A stretch of 64,000 bases of DNA from Microbulbifer sp. VAAF005 (GTDB taxonomy: Bacteria; Pseudomonadota; Gammaproteobacteria; Pseudomonadales; Cellvibrionaceae). The stretch's first letter is position 1. Every line of letters starts with the position of its first letter. The position numbers and the translations under genes are program-made. Below the pieces are notes generated by a model. That model saw nothing but the letters and a program-made list of their open reading frames with translations. It was not told the DNA's origin and did not search any database. Where the stretch lies: NCBI RefSeq assembly GCF_030012985.1, contig NZ_CP120233.1, forward strand, positions 3,013,501 to 3,077,500, in the 5' to 3' direction. Below are positions 1 to 9,386 of the stretch, piece after piece.

Positions 1-306
1 CTAACCTTAAATTTAAATGTCTCTATTATTTTTTTAAGTAAACAACGAATTTGAGGTTATCATTGAACAGTTGCGCTTCCTATACGACTCCAAAAATACG
101 CCATAAAAATAAGCTAACCAGTTATCAAATCAAGACAATTAAATTCCATTAATTCAAAAAAACAATGTAATCAAATTAAATCTGTAATTTTTTCGGATAT
201 GATCGATTGAAAATAAATCTGTTTTTACATGAGAGTACAATGGAGCTAATATTCTAGGGAAGCCACGTTAGTCAGCCTCCCTGGAACAGGACATATTGAT
301 TAGGCG
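1..306. other. AT-rich intergenic segment
   Basis: No convincing gene on either strand. A weak imperfect hairpin (AGGGA/TCCCT arms, about 254-282) lies just beyond the end of the minus-strand zinc-ribbon gene and could act in 3' end formation, but it has no T-run. Confidence 0.4.
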
Positions 307-870
307 TTAACGTTCAGCAGAGTAAGGATCTTCCGCATTTAAATAGGCCAAAACATCTGCTTTCTGTTCGGTTGAATTAAGCCACTTGCGAACTTCTTTA
401 GCTTTATCATATAAGTCATCGCCAAATTTACTCCGATACATTTCAGAAAAAGTCTCTTGGGCCTTATTCTCCCTGATCTTTTTCTGCCATTCATGAGTAA
501 CTAAAAAGTTAAGTGAGCCAGCAAGTCCTTCAGCTTTTAGTAAATCCCACTCGCCTTTATCTAACCAAACTCCACCGACAACAGTGCTGTAATCAATACG
601 GTGCTCACTACTAGCAATAATTTTTATCTTTTGCATTATGGAGCCAGACACTGGGCACAGGATAGCTCGTTTAGTATCTTCGGCAACTACATCATTCAGA
701 TTACTAATGTCTTCTGAAAATTTGTATTCAGGATTTTGTCTTTTCCAGCTTAAGTAATCTTCAATAAGAATCCAGTTACCCTCACAGGAAGAACAGGTAT
801 ATCCACGAAATAACTCTTCGATAGATCCTGGTTTAAGAACGCCATCTTTACAGCTGGTACAGCGCTTCAT
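307..870 (-). CDS. Zinc-ribbon protein (zf-TFIIB-like), 187 aa
   Basis: Small soluble protein of unknown function. It starts with a zinc ribbon of two CxxC knuckles (C4/C7 and C26/C29). Residues 72-111 resemble a second zf-TFIIB repeat: CP-SG followed by GGVWLDKGEWDLL, the hallmark tail of that family. Three of the four expected cysteines of this second repeat are missing, so it probably no longer binds zinc. The C-terminal 70 residues are charged and helical. It lies downstream of the pspA/yqiJ/yqiK operon on the same strand, but a terminator-like hairpin (884-922) separates them, so it is likely a separate or attenuated transcript. No specific role can be assigned. Confidence 0.65.
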   Translation of the reverse strand: MKRCTSCKDGVLKPGSIEELFRGYTCSSCEGNWILIEDYLSWKRQNPEYKFSEDISNLNDVVAEDTKRAILCPVSGSIMQKIKIIASSEHRIDYSTVVGGVWLDKGEWDLLKAEGLAGSLNFLVTHEWQKKIRENKAQETFSEMYRSKFGDDLYDKAKEVRKWLNSTEQKADVLAYLNAEDPYSAER

Positions 871-883
871 ATTTTGTACCTTA

Positions 884-922
884 ATAAAAAATAACCCGGA
901 TCTATCTATTTAGAACCGGGTT
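884..922 (-). terminator. Rho-independent terminator after flotillin gene
   Basis: Minus-strand stem AACCCGG/CCGGGTT (922-916 and 899-893) followed by ATTTTTTATT. It follows the flotillin stop at 992 and precedes the zinc-ribbon start. Confidence 0.8.
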
Positions 923-991
923 ATAAGAATCATTTATTTCTAAAAACAATAGTTAGTTTTGTACTATATAATTTAAAAAATGTACGTTGTT

Positions 992-2701
992 TTAACTATC
1001 AATCTCAGTAGTCTTATTGAGGTCGCCAACTCCAGCTTCTTTTAAGAGCGAGTCTACCAGCGGCGCCATAGCTCGGTGTTTTAGAGCACTACCCACCAGA
1101 GCCTCAGGCAAGCTTTGTCCTTTGGATTCAGCCTCGCCATCTAAAATGCCGCTGCTTGCTCTACCATCAACACCATTTAAGCCTTCAACAGAGATAATTT
1201 TCATTCCCTCAATACTTTCCATCGGCTTAACGCTTTCACGGATAATATTGGGCAGATTTTCGTGCAGACTGAGGACCTTCTTAAGTGCAATCTGGGCCTC
1301 ATTAAGGCTATTAAAAGCCTCATTCATCAGGCGCTGCCCCTCAGCGTCCACCGCATATTTTTCACGATCAGCTTCGACTTTAATACGAATAGCCTCAGCT
1401 TCAGCTGCAGCCTGCAAGCGCAATGCTTCAGCCTTATCCTCTGCAGCTGCTTTCTCTGCATCGGCCATTACCTTAATACCCGTGGCCTGACGCTCCGCTA
1501 CTTTTTGAGCTTCGATAATTTCAATGCGCTTATCACGCTCAGCAACTTCAACATCCTGAGCCGTGCGAACTTGCTCTTCGGCTTTTACGGCTTCAGCTCG
1601 AGCTACGTTGGCCTGTTGGTCCGCAAGAGATTGCTCTTTGGACTTTTCTGCAACAGCAATTGCACGTTCCTGCTTGGCAATTTCCACTGATTTCTCTTTG
1701 GAAATACGCTGCTCATCGAGAATACGCTCACCTTCAATCTCTTGCTCTTTCAAGCGTCGCTCTTTCTCGATTTCCAGTAACTTAGTTGCCTGTTCCGCAG
1801 CAATTTGAGATTGGCTCACCTCGCGCTGGGCTTCAATTTCAGCCTTGCGTGCGGCGCGCTCCTGCTCTGCTTGTTCACGGGCGATATCCGCCTTCTGAGC
1901 AGCTTCACGATTTTCCAGCTCGCGCTGTTGCTCCAAGTGTGCGTAACGTTTTTCCTTATCAATTTCTAACTTTTGGCGTTCAGCTTCGAGGTTTTTCTTC
2001 TCGATCTGTACCATAGTTTCCTGCTCGACATCATTGACCTCTTTACGACGCGTCTCAATAGAGCGGGTCATGCTGGCGAGGCCCTCAGCATCAAACACAT
2101 TATCCTGATTGAAGAATTCTTTATGGGTTTGATCCAAACCGGTCAAAGATACAGCCTCGAGTTCCAATCCATTTTTTAATAGATCTTCGGAAACTACCTG
2201 CTGAACTTTTTGTACAAACTGACTGCGCTGCTCATGCAATTCGGCCATTTCCATTTCAGCTGCTACAGAGCGTAACGCATCAACAAATTTACCCTCGATC
2301 ATTTCTTTTAATGCTTCGGGGTCTAAAGTACGCAGCCCCAAAGTCTGTGCAGCATTGGCTATCGCATCTACATCCGGTTTTACCCGCAGATAAAATTCAG
2401 CAAGTACATCAACACGCATACGATCCTTGGTGATCAGCGCTTGATGCTCTTTACGGGAAACCGCCAGGCGCAAAGTATTCATGTTCACAGGAATAATTTC
2501 ATGTAGAACCGGTAGTACCAATGCACCTCCATTCATTATGACTTTTTGACCACCCATACCAGTACGCACAAATGAGCGTTCTTTTGAGGCTCTTGTATAC
2601 AGGCGCGCAAAAATAGTTCCAATAACAATTAAGGCCACTAGTACAGCCCCGGCAATAAATACCATAACCGGTAGGTTTCCTATCACTTCTAGATTCTCCA
2701 T
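992..2701 (-). CDS. yqiK: Flotillin/YqiK-type band-7 membrane protein, 569 aa
   Basis: Flotillin-like scaffold of the inner membrane, expected to oligomerise in ordered lipid microdomains. One N-terminal membrane segment (about residues 12-33) is followed by an SPFH/band-7 domain (about 45-210). A very long Glu/Lys/Ala/Gln-rich coiled coil (about 215-450, many EIE, KER and EAQR heptads) and a short C-terminal tail complete the flotillin architecture. The length fits E. coli YqiK (about 550 aa). It is the last gene of pspA-like > yqiJ-like > yqiK. Its start abuts the yqiJ-like stop (0 nt gap), so the two are very likely co-translated. A family role in membrane integrity under stress is known; the exact function here is inferred. 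Confidence 0.88.
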   Translation of the reverse strand: MENLEVIGNLPVMVFIAGAVLVALIVIGTIFARLYTRASKERSFVRTGMGGQKVIMNGGALVLPVLHEIIPVNMNTLRLAVSRKEHQALITKDRMRVDVLAEFYLRVKPDVDAIANAAQTLGLRTLDPEALKEMIEGKFVDALRSVAAEMEMAELHEQRSQFVQKVQQVVSEDLLKNGLELEAVSLTGLDQTHKEFFNQDNVFDAEGLASMTRSIETRRKEVNDVEQETMVQIEKKNLEAERQKLEIDKEKRYAHLEQQRELENREAAQKADIAREQAEQERAARKAEIEAQREVSQSQIAAEQATKLLEIEKERRLKEQEIEGERILDEQRISKEKSVEIAKQERAIAVAEKSKEQSLADQQANVARAEAVKAEEQVRTAQDVEVAERDKRIEIIEAQKVAERQATGIKVMADAEKAAAEDKAEALRLQAAAEAEAIRIKVEADREKYAVDAEGQRLMNEAFNSLNEAQIALKKVLSLHENLPNIIRESVKPMESIEGMKIISVEGLNGVDGRASSGILDGEAESKGQSLPEALVGSALKHRAMAPLVDSLLKEAGVGDLNKTTEIDS

Positions 2702-3355
2702 TTAGTTATTCTCCATAAGATGTATACTGCTGGGGCGTGTTACTCGAAAATGTGCTCCCAGCTCTTCAACCAGTAACACCTTATCCCCCTGATTAAATGT
2801 TTCACTTTCATCCGGTTCCACCATCACATAATGTGTAGTTCCGTATTCATCACTAAAACGTGCTTCTGCTGGTGAACCGATTTCTGCTTTACCGATCGTA
2901 ATAATAGCTACACGGCCAATAAAGGAATTTCTCTCAACTGCCTCGGATTCATCACCCACAGCAAAGCGCCGCATAATGTTGCCAACAAAACGTACCTGAG
3001 GTAGCGCAAGAAAAAAGACTGCCACAGCAAGTAAACCGCCTGGCAATAAATATCCAACAAGAGACTCTATGAGCATTTGGGCTACTAGGCCGGTGACTCC
3101 AAAGCTAACCAGAAAAGTTACTAACAGTATAAGTGCAGGAACTTCACCGAAACGCAACCACCCAAGCATCTTAGTCATCCCGCCAGACAACCCTGTATCT
3201 GGCACGTCAACATCAAAATCTGGTAATAAATTATCCAGTAAATCTGAAATACCAACACCAATCAATGTCATGACGCCTTCAAGAAGCGCTATCATAAACA
3301 TTAAAATCAGCGCACCAGTAAAGATCAGGTTTTGGTCTTGCAATAAAAATATCAT
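2702..3355 (-). CDS. yqiJ: YqiJ-like inner-membrane protein with OB-fold tail, 217 aa
   Basis: Membrane partner of the flotillin encoded just downstream. Hydrophobic helices at about 10-35, 75-95 and 97-120 are followed by a soluble domain (about 140-210) that resembles the NfeD/YqiJ OB-fold (IGRVAIITIG, then beta-rich sequence ending RVTRPSSIHL). The length matches YqiJ (about 209 aa). Its ATG overlaps the upstream pspA-like TGA by one base (TGATG at 3357-3353), a translational-coupling arrangement. NfeD/YqiJ proteins typically pair with SPFH proteins, which is exactly the context here. Confidence 0.82.
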   Translation of the reverse strand: MIFLLQDQNLIFTGALILMFMIALLEGVMTLIGVGISDLLDNLLPDFDVDVPDTGLSGGMTKMLGWLRFGEVPALILLVTFLVSFGVTGLVAQMLIESLVGYLLPGGLLAVAVFFLALPQVRFVGNIMRRFAVGDESEAVERNSFIGRVAIITIGKAEIGSPAEARFSDEYGTTHYVMVEPDESETFNQGDKVLLVEELGAHFRVTRPSSIHLMENN

Positions 3356-4017
3356 CAGCCCCCCGATTTAATCTTGGCTAAACGTTCTTTCACACGATTA
3401 TTTCGCGCGAACTCCTCAAGCTCTGCTAATTTGCTGGCATCTATCCCAGAGTCAAATGTCGATATAGCTATATTACCTACTGCTCGATTAAATGCATCGG
3501 TAGCTTGTTCTACCTGGGCTTTTGGCTTTCTATCCCTGCCATATTCATCGGCAGTAACTCTATTGCTTACCTTTTTATTGGCTGCAATAAATTCTTGTAA
3601 TTGCTCACGCATTTCACGTTTCTTACCTTGCAGGGCAAGAATATAGGAACCTAGTTCCTTTATTTCTATCTCATTTTCATTGATCGCTTTTTCTAAAATT
3701 GGAAGTTGCGCCTCAATATCCATTTGTTTGGCAATGGCGACTTCAGCCAAATCATCACGACCTTCATTTATAGCAATATCAATTTGTTCAGCTAAATGCT
3801 TATGACGAGCATTTTCATCGCTTAACGCTCTACTGTTTAGATACTTGGATGCCTCCACCTTCCCTAGCTGATCTCGCACATCTGCAATTGCATCATCCAC
3901 CTCCCGAATTGCCTGCTCCATCACTGACTCTGGTGCAGTGGCTTCAACCGAGTCCACGACGGCATTGGCGGACACAGAGATTAAACGTGATATGCGCTTT
4001 ATAAACCCTTCACTCAT
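3355..4017 (-). CDS. PspA/IM30 family phage-shock protein, 220 aa
   Basis: Peripheral inner-membrane protein of the PspA/IM30/Vipp1 (ESCRT-III-like) family that coats and stabilises stressed membrane. The N terminus (about 1-30) is an amphipathic helix with VDSVEATAPESVMEQAIRE-type sequence seen in divergent PspA members. The rest is an almost continuous alpha-helical hairpin (about 30-160). The length is typical (220-230 aa). First gene of the operon with yqiJ/yqiK homologues, so its promoter should lie in 4018-4150. It is not the classical pspABC arrangement; no pspB, pspC or pspF is nearby. Confidence 0.85.
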   Translation of the reverse strand: MSEGFIKRISRLISVSANAVVDSVEATAPESVMEQAIREVDDAIADVRDQLGKVEASKYLNSRALSDENARHKHLAEQIDIAINEGRDDLAEVAIAKQMDIEAQLPILEKAINENEIEIKELGSYILALQGKKREMREQLQEFIAANKKVSNRVTADEYGRDRKPKAQVEQATDAFNRAVGNIAISTFDSGIDASKLAELEEFARNNRVKERLAKIKSGG

Positions 4018-4752
4018 AACTTATCTCCTGCTCCCAAATAGAAAAATCCACCTTATTATTAGCTACAAACTTCAAATGATCTCGAAACAGTATCCAATCT
4101 CTCACTAAAGATACTGTTTATGCTTTCCTGCTATGACGGCAAGACAATTTTTCCGCAAAGTATTACGAGTCTGCAGCAGAGTTTTTATAAGTAGCTCAAT
4201 AGGATTGGAATCAATAGTAAATTATATCAATGCCGTATTCTCTACGAGCAATTCCAATATCATTCAAATTAGTAAACTGCGATGACTTTTTCCCAAACAA
4301 CAAGTCATTAATGGAAGGAACGCTTCTACACAGGAAAGTTATGACCGGGCAGATTTTTTTGCTCTGCCGAACCTCTCTCTACAGCAACCAATTTACGCAT
4401 TTTTTACTTTGTGTGACAGCGCTACTGCAATCGATCGACACCAAGGTAGGCATAGTCATCCGCCGATAAACACGCCGAAATTTACTGGAGTTCATTGAGC
4501 ATGACGTTCCTTTGCCTCACATGCATATAAATGTACACATACCAATAGAGTAGGTCAATCAATAGAAGGTAAAATGAGTGGATGACAAGTTTTTAAACGT
4601 GGGTCGCTTGCTTTTATGCTTTGCTAAAGTAGCAGCTATTAGCGCTGTAAAACTGAACATTGTGGTTGGCATACAATTCAAAAATCAATTACACGCTATA
4701 ACAGCAGGTAAATAGTAACATAAAATCAACGCCAACTTATGGTTTTGAAAAT
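4018..4752. other. 735-bp intergenic region, AT-rich
   Basis: Lies between the divergent pspA-like and nadV genes, so it should contain both promoters. I see no convincing coding sequence. A 79-codon plus-strand ORF (4230-4469) has no ribosome binding site, biased composition and no recognisable domain. No tRNA-like or strong hairpin structure was noticed. Confidence 0.5.
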
Positions 4753-6162
4753 ATGAACGCGCCCAGTTCTAATTCATCCTTTCAGTGCTTGGAAAATCCT
4801 ATTCTCAATGTCGATAGCTATAAAACTAGTCATTATCTGCAGTACCCCCCAGGAACATCACATATTAGTAGTTATGTAGAGTGTCGTGGTGGAGAATTTA
4901 CGTCGACGGTATTCTTTGGCTTGCAGGCGTTTATCAAGCAATACCTGAGCACCCCCATCAGTTCTCATCAAATTGATGAAGCTGAAAATATTTTAACCCC
5001 CCATGGACTACCATTTAACCGTGATGGATGGAATCATATTTTAAATGACCACAATGGTTTAATGCCCCTTGAAATTGCAGCGATAGAAGAAGGACAAGTC
5101 ATTCCAGTAACCAATGTTTTAGCTCAGGTTGTAAATACCTGCCCCTCCTGCTTTTGGCTCACCACTTATATTGAAACTGCACTTTTACGGAGCATCTGGT
5201 ATCCATCAACCGTAGCTACCCAGAGCCGCGAAATAAAGAAAATTATCTCACAGTATTTATTTGAAACAGCGGAAAATCTGGATACGCTGGAATTTCGTTT
5301 ACATGATTTCGGGGCTCGGGGAGCCAGCAGTCTCGAAACAGCCATGCTGGGAGGCATGGCTCATTTAGTTAATTTTAAGGGGACTGATACGATATCCGGA
5401 ATATTAGCCGCAAAAAGATTTTACAACGCCGCTGTACCTGGAGCTTCCATTCCCGCCGCTGAACACAGCACAATTATCGCTTGGGGACAGCAGCATGAGG
5501 AAGATGCTTACCGTAATATACTTGAGCAATTTTCTGGGGAAGGAAAAACTGTGGCTGTTGTCAGCGATAGCTATGATTTATGGAATGCTATAGAAAATAT
5601 CTGGGGAAAAAAATTAAAGGATAAAGTTACTCACGGTGGCGGCACATTAGTAATAAGGCCTGACTCCGGCAACCCAGAAGAAATCGTGATAGAAGCAATA
5701 GAAAGGTTGATGCGGATATTTGGCTCGCAGAAGAATAAAAAAGGGTATCGATTACTCCCCCTTTATTCGGGTTATACAAGGAGACGGTATCACCCGATTT
5801 GTAATCCCGAAAATTCTCCAAGCAATGAAAGAAAACAATCAAAGCACAGAAAATCTGACCTTTGGTATGGGAGGAGGATTACTACAAAAAGTTGACCGCG
5901 ATATGATGGGGTTTGCAATGAAAGCCAGCGCTATCTGTATCAATGGCAGTTGGTACGATATTTTTAAGAATCCGAGAACCGGACCCGAGAAAAGGTCCAA
6001 GGGGGCCGCCTTGCGTTGATTCGCGGCGATGATGGTGCACTTCGAACTATTGTGCAGAGCGACCTAAAATCAGAGGCTAACCTGCTGAGGCCCGTTTACC
6101 GCAACGGTATCCTGCTTAAAGATTTTACTTTCGACAAAGTTCGAAGAAATGCTGCTCTTTGA
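4753..6162 (+). pseudogene. nadV: Nicotinamide phosphoribosyltransferase (NadV/NAMPT), two frameshifts
   Basis: NAMPT makes NMN from nicotinamide and PRPP. Signatures: N-terminal NVDSYKTSHYLQYPPGT, FRLHDFGARGASS, the substrate-site segment HLVNFKGTDT, and the PRPP/catalytic segment GGGTLVIRPDSGNP. The first frame runs to about 5760 and then fails at a C5 run (5757-5761). Removing one C restores RLLPFIRVIQGDG in the next frame, which continues through FGMGGGLLQKVDRD. At a G5 run (6001-6005) one base is missing; adding it restores KRSKGGRLALIRGDDG and reads to a stop at 6160-6162. Repaired length is about 469 aa, close to the family norm (470-490). The gene is either a compensated-frame pseudogene or intact with two consensus errors. 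No nudix regulator or prs gene is adjacent. Confidence 0.85.
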
Positions 6163-6360
6163 ATCCCTTTCCACCCTCACAACGTCTTACCCCTACGAAA
6201 CTTCACTTTACCGAGCGAGTACTTTACAACTTTAGGTTGGTCCTGTTAGTTGTGCGTATCCAAAGTCTGACCTCCGTGCACATAAGGCCTCCAGCGTCAG
6301 TCGTAATAACAATAAGTACCCGCAGAGAGTGCTCATGCTCTCGTGGGGTAAAGGTAGCCA

Positions 6361-7992
6361 ATGGAAAGAAGAAAATTCCTCAAGATCGCCGGCGTCGGCT
6401 CCAGTGGTATTTTGTTGCCGCTACAGGGCATTCAGGTCAGCGCCGAGCAGCTGCTCAATGAGGGCATGCACAGCTCCCATAAAAGACACCTGGCTGATGT
6501 AGTCCTGAATACCGCGCGCAAGGCCGGGGCCAGTTATACCGATGTACGTATCGGCCGCTATCTAAACCAGTACGTTATGACCCGCGAAACCAACGTGGAG
6601 AATATCGTCAACACAGAATCCCTTGGTGCTGGTATTCGTGTGATCGCCAATGGCACCTGGGGCTTCGCCGCCACCAACGACCTTACAGCGGATGGCGTTG
6701 CCCTTGCCGCGCGCCAAGCAGTTGCCGTAGCTAAGGCCAATGCGAAGTACCAAACTGAGCCCGTGCGTTTGGCACCGGTAAAAGGGGTGGGCGAGGTTTC
6801 CTGGGAGACACCTATCGAACAAAATGCCCTCCAGGTCCCCATCAGTGAAAAAGTCGATTTCCTGATGGATGTTAACAATGGGGCACTCAAAGCTGGGGCC
6901 AACTATATCCGTTCTTCCCTGTATCTGGTCAATGAGCAGAAGTACTTTGCTTCTAGCGACGGCTCCTATATTGACCAGGATGTCCATCGCCTCTGGGCAC
7001 CTATGCAGGTGACCGCTGTTGATAAGCAGAGCGGTGCTTTCAAGACTCGCAACGGTCTCAGTGATCCAGTGGGAAGAGGCTATGAATACCTGGCCGGTCA
7101 CGACAAAGACAAGATTCGCGGTCAGACCACGCTCTACAAAGCTTCCTATGATATGGCCGAGGATGCAGTGCTTGCAGCCGAGCAAGCCCAAGCCAAGCTG
7201 TCAGCCAAGTCCATCGATCCGGGCAAGTACGATTTGGTACTGGAACCCTCACATCTGTGCCTGACCATCCACGAATCTGTGGGCCATCCTCTTGAGCTGG
7301 ACCGCGTGCTGGGTTACGAGGCCAACTATGCGGGAACTTCCTTCGCCACCCTGGATAAGTGGCGCAGCGGTAAATTCCAGTACGGCAGCGATAAGGTCAC
7401 CCTGTTTGCCGACAAGGTGCAACCGGGCTCCCTCGGTGCCGTCGCCTATGACGACGAAGGGGTTAAAACCAAGCGTTGGGACTTGGTGAAAGACGGCATC
7501 CTGGTGAACTACCAGGCTACCCGCGATCAGGTGCATATGATCGACCAAAAGGAATCCCACGGCTGCAGCTATGGCGATAGCTGGTCCAGCGTGCAATTCC
7601 AGCGCATGCCTAATGTCTCTTTGGCGCCAAGCGAAAAAGAATACTCGGCAAAATCCATGATTCGCGATGTGGAAAAAGGCATCTACATTGTCGGACGCGG
7701 TTCTTATTCCATCGACCAGCAGCGCTACAACTTCCAATTCGGCGGGCAGCTGTTCTATGAGATCAAAAACGGCGAGATCGTCGGCCAGGTTGAAGACGTC
7801 GCGTACCAGTCCAACACCCAGGAATTCTGGAATTCCTGCTCGGCGATTTGCGACAGCAGTGATTACCGCTTGGGCGGAACCTTCTTCGATGGCAAGGGCC
7901 AGCCGAGCCAGGTGAGCGCAGTCTCCCACGGCTGTTCCACCACCCGTTTTGACCAAATTAATGTAATCAATACCAAGCGCAAGATTTCCTGA
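6361..7992 (+). CDS. TldD-family metalloprotease with Tat-type leader (paralogue 1), 543 aa
   Basis: Catalytic-type subunit of the TldD/TldE (PmbA) zinc protease family, which trims unfolded or modified peptides. The zinc signature HESVGH with following LELD lies near residue 303, and a C-terminal Cys in ICDSSDYRLGG matches the third ligand region of TldD. Unlike cytosolic TldD (about 480 aa), it begins MERRKFLKIAGVG, a twin-arginine motif followed by a short hydrophobic stretch and a plausible AxA-type cleavage (VSAEQ). I therefore infer Tat export of a folded zinc enzyme. It is followed by a TldE homologue (35 nt gap) and a second TldD paralogue of identical length and high identity. GC content is clearly higher than in the upstream nadV region. 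Confidence 0.85.
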   Translation: MERRKFLKIAGVGSSGILLPLQGIQVSAEQLLNEGMHSSHKRHLADVVLNTARKAGASYTDVRIGRYLNQYVMTRETNVENIVNTESLGAGIRVIANGTWGFAATNDLTADGVALAARQAVAVAKANAKYQTEPVRLAPVKGVGEVSWETPIEQNALQVPISEKVDFLMDVNNGALKAGANYIRSSLYLVNEQKYFASSDGSYIDQDVHRLWAPMQVTAVDKQSGAFKTRNGLSDPVGRGYEYLAGHDKDKIRGQTTLYKASYDMAEDAVLAAEQAQAKLSAKSIDPGKYDLVLEPSHLCLTIHESVGHPLELDRVLGYEANYAGTSFATLDKWRSGKFQYGSDKVTLFADKVQPGSLGAVAYDDEGVKTKRWDLVKDGILVNYQATRDQVHMIDQKESHGCSYGDSWSSVQFQRMPNVSLAPSEKEYSAKSMIRDVEKGIYIVGRGSYSIDQQRYNFQFGGQLFYEIKNGEIVGQVEDVAYQSNTQEFWNSCSAICDSSDYRLGGTFFDGKGQPSQVSAVSHGCSTTRFDQINVINTKRKIS

Positions 7993-8027
7993 GCGGCGCA
8001 CAAGAATAAGTAATTGGAGAAAAGGCA

Positions 8028-9359
8028 ATGGCCATTCTGAGTAGAAGTGAAGCGAAGCGTATTCTCGACAAGGTTTTAAAATACAGCCGCGCCGATGAAG
8101 CCAGCGCGCAGCTGGCCGGCAGCGAAACCGGCAATATTCGCTACGCGCGCAACAGCGTTTCCACCAGTGGTATCGTCAATGATATCGAGCTGGCCGTAGA
8201 GGCCCGTTTCGGCAAGAAATCCGGTGTGGCCACTATCAATGAATTCAGTGATGCCTCCCTGGAAAAAGTGATGCATCGCGCCGAAGAGTTGGCCAAGCTA
8301 TCTCCGGAAAACCCGGAAGCCATGCCGATGCTGGGACCGCAGAAATATGTCAGCGTAGACGGCTTCGCCAAGTCCACTGCAGATATCACTCCAGACCAGC
8401 GCGCCAAGGCTGCGGCAGATTCCATTATTGCAGCCAAGGAAAAGAAAGTGGTTGCCGCAGGTTACCTGGAAGACCAGCGTTCTTTTGCTGCAGTCGCCAC
8501 CAGTAAAGGCTTGTTCGGCTACCACGCTTCTACCTCTGCCAATTTCACTGTAACTATGCGCACCGAGAATGGCCTGGGTTCTGGTTGGGCCGAAAGTGAC
8601 GTTACCGATTTCGGTGCAATGAATACCGGCAGCACCTCCTCTGTCGCCATCGACAAAGCGGTCCTGTCCCAGGAAGCCCGTGCCCTGGAACCGGGCAAGT
8701 ACACCGTGATCCTGGAGCCCAATGCGGTGTCCGGCCTGGTGGGTTACATGATGAGCGGCTTCGATGCGCGCAGTGCCGACGAGGGCCGCAGCTTTATGAG
8801 CAAAAAGGGCGGCGGCAACCGTACCGGCGAGAAGATGTTCGACAAGCGAGTAAATTTCTACTCCGACCCCACCAGCCTCGATGTGCCGGCTCAACCCTGG
8901 ACCGACGGTGATTTTATGCAGCTGGGACGCACCGAATGGGTGAAAGATGGGGTAGTGAAAAACCTGGCGCGCAGTCGCTACTGGGCCGAGCAAAGCAAAG
9001 GCGAAGTGGTCCCTGAGCCCAACAACCTAATTATGGTCGGCGGTGATAAATCCACCGAAGAACTGATCAAAAATACCCGCCGAGGCATTTTAGTAAGTCG
9101 CACCTGGTATATCCGTATGGTCGATCCGCAGTCCATGCTCCTGACCGGCCTCACCCGCGACGGCACCTTCTATATCGAAAACGGCAAGATCAAATACCCG
9201 GTGAAGAACTTCCGCTTCAACGAGAGCCCGGTAATCATGCTCAACAATATCGAAGATATGGGTGTACCCCAGCGAGTGGGTATGTGGGGCATGTCCGCCA
9301 TGATTCCCGCGTTGAAAGTGCGCGACTTCACCTTCAGCAGCCTTTCCGACGCCGTATAA
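8028..9359 (+). CDS. TldE/PmbA-like partner protein, 443 aa
   Basis: Non-zinc partner subunit (TldE/PmbA type) of the TldD proteins on both sides. It shares the family fold: an N-terminal half with NSVSTSGIVNDIELAVEARFG and a C-terminal half with LEPGKYTVILEPNAVSGLVGYM, but no HExxxH zinc site, as expected for TldE. The length (443 aa) matches PmbA (about 450 aa). The N terminus (MAILSRSEAKRILDK) shows no signal peptide. If the Tat-tagged TldD partners are exported, this subunit would have to be co-exported as a complex or stay in the cytosol. Spacing (35 and 27 nt) indicates one operon; a GGAG ribosome binding site precedes the ATG. Confidence 0.85.
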   Translation: MAILSRSEAKRILDKVLKYSRADEASAQLAGSETGNIRYARNSVSTSGIVNDIELAVEARFGKKSGVATINEFSDASLEKVMHRAEELAKLSPENPEAMPMLGPQKYVSVDGFAKSTADITPDQRAKAAADSIIAAKEKKVVAAGYLEDQRSFAAVATSKGLFGYHASTSANFTVTMRTENGLGSGWAESDVTDFGAMNTGSTSSVAIDKAVLSQEARALEPGKYTVILEPNAVSGLVGYMMSGFDARSADEGRSFMSKKGGGNRTGEKMFDKRVNFYSDPTSLDVPAQPWTDGDFMQLGRTEWVKDGVVKNLARSRYWAEQSKGEVVPEPNNLIMVGGDKSTEELIKNTRRGILVSRTWYIRMVDPQSMLLTGLTRDGTFYIENGKIKYPVKNFRFNESPVIMLNNIEDMGVPQRVGMWGMSAMIPALKVRDFTFSSLSDAV

Positions 9360-9386
9360 CAGCCAGCACCCATCGAGGATAACGAA

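Noticed and set aside
1017..1808. Plus-strand ORFs opposite the flotillin gene
   Set aside because: Ser/Arg/Cys-rich antisense shadows of the repetitive coiled coil; no ribosome binding site or domain.
4230..4469. 79-codon plus-strand ORF in the 4.0-4.75 kb gap
   Set aside because: No ribosome binding site, unnatural composition and no known motif.
7249..8028. Long minus-strand ORF opposite TldD1 (259 codons), and similar frames opposite TldE and TldD2
   Set aside because: Shadow of high-GC codon usage; the opposite strand has clear TldD motifs.
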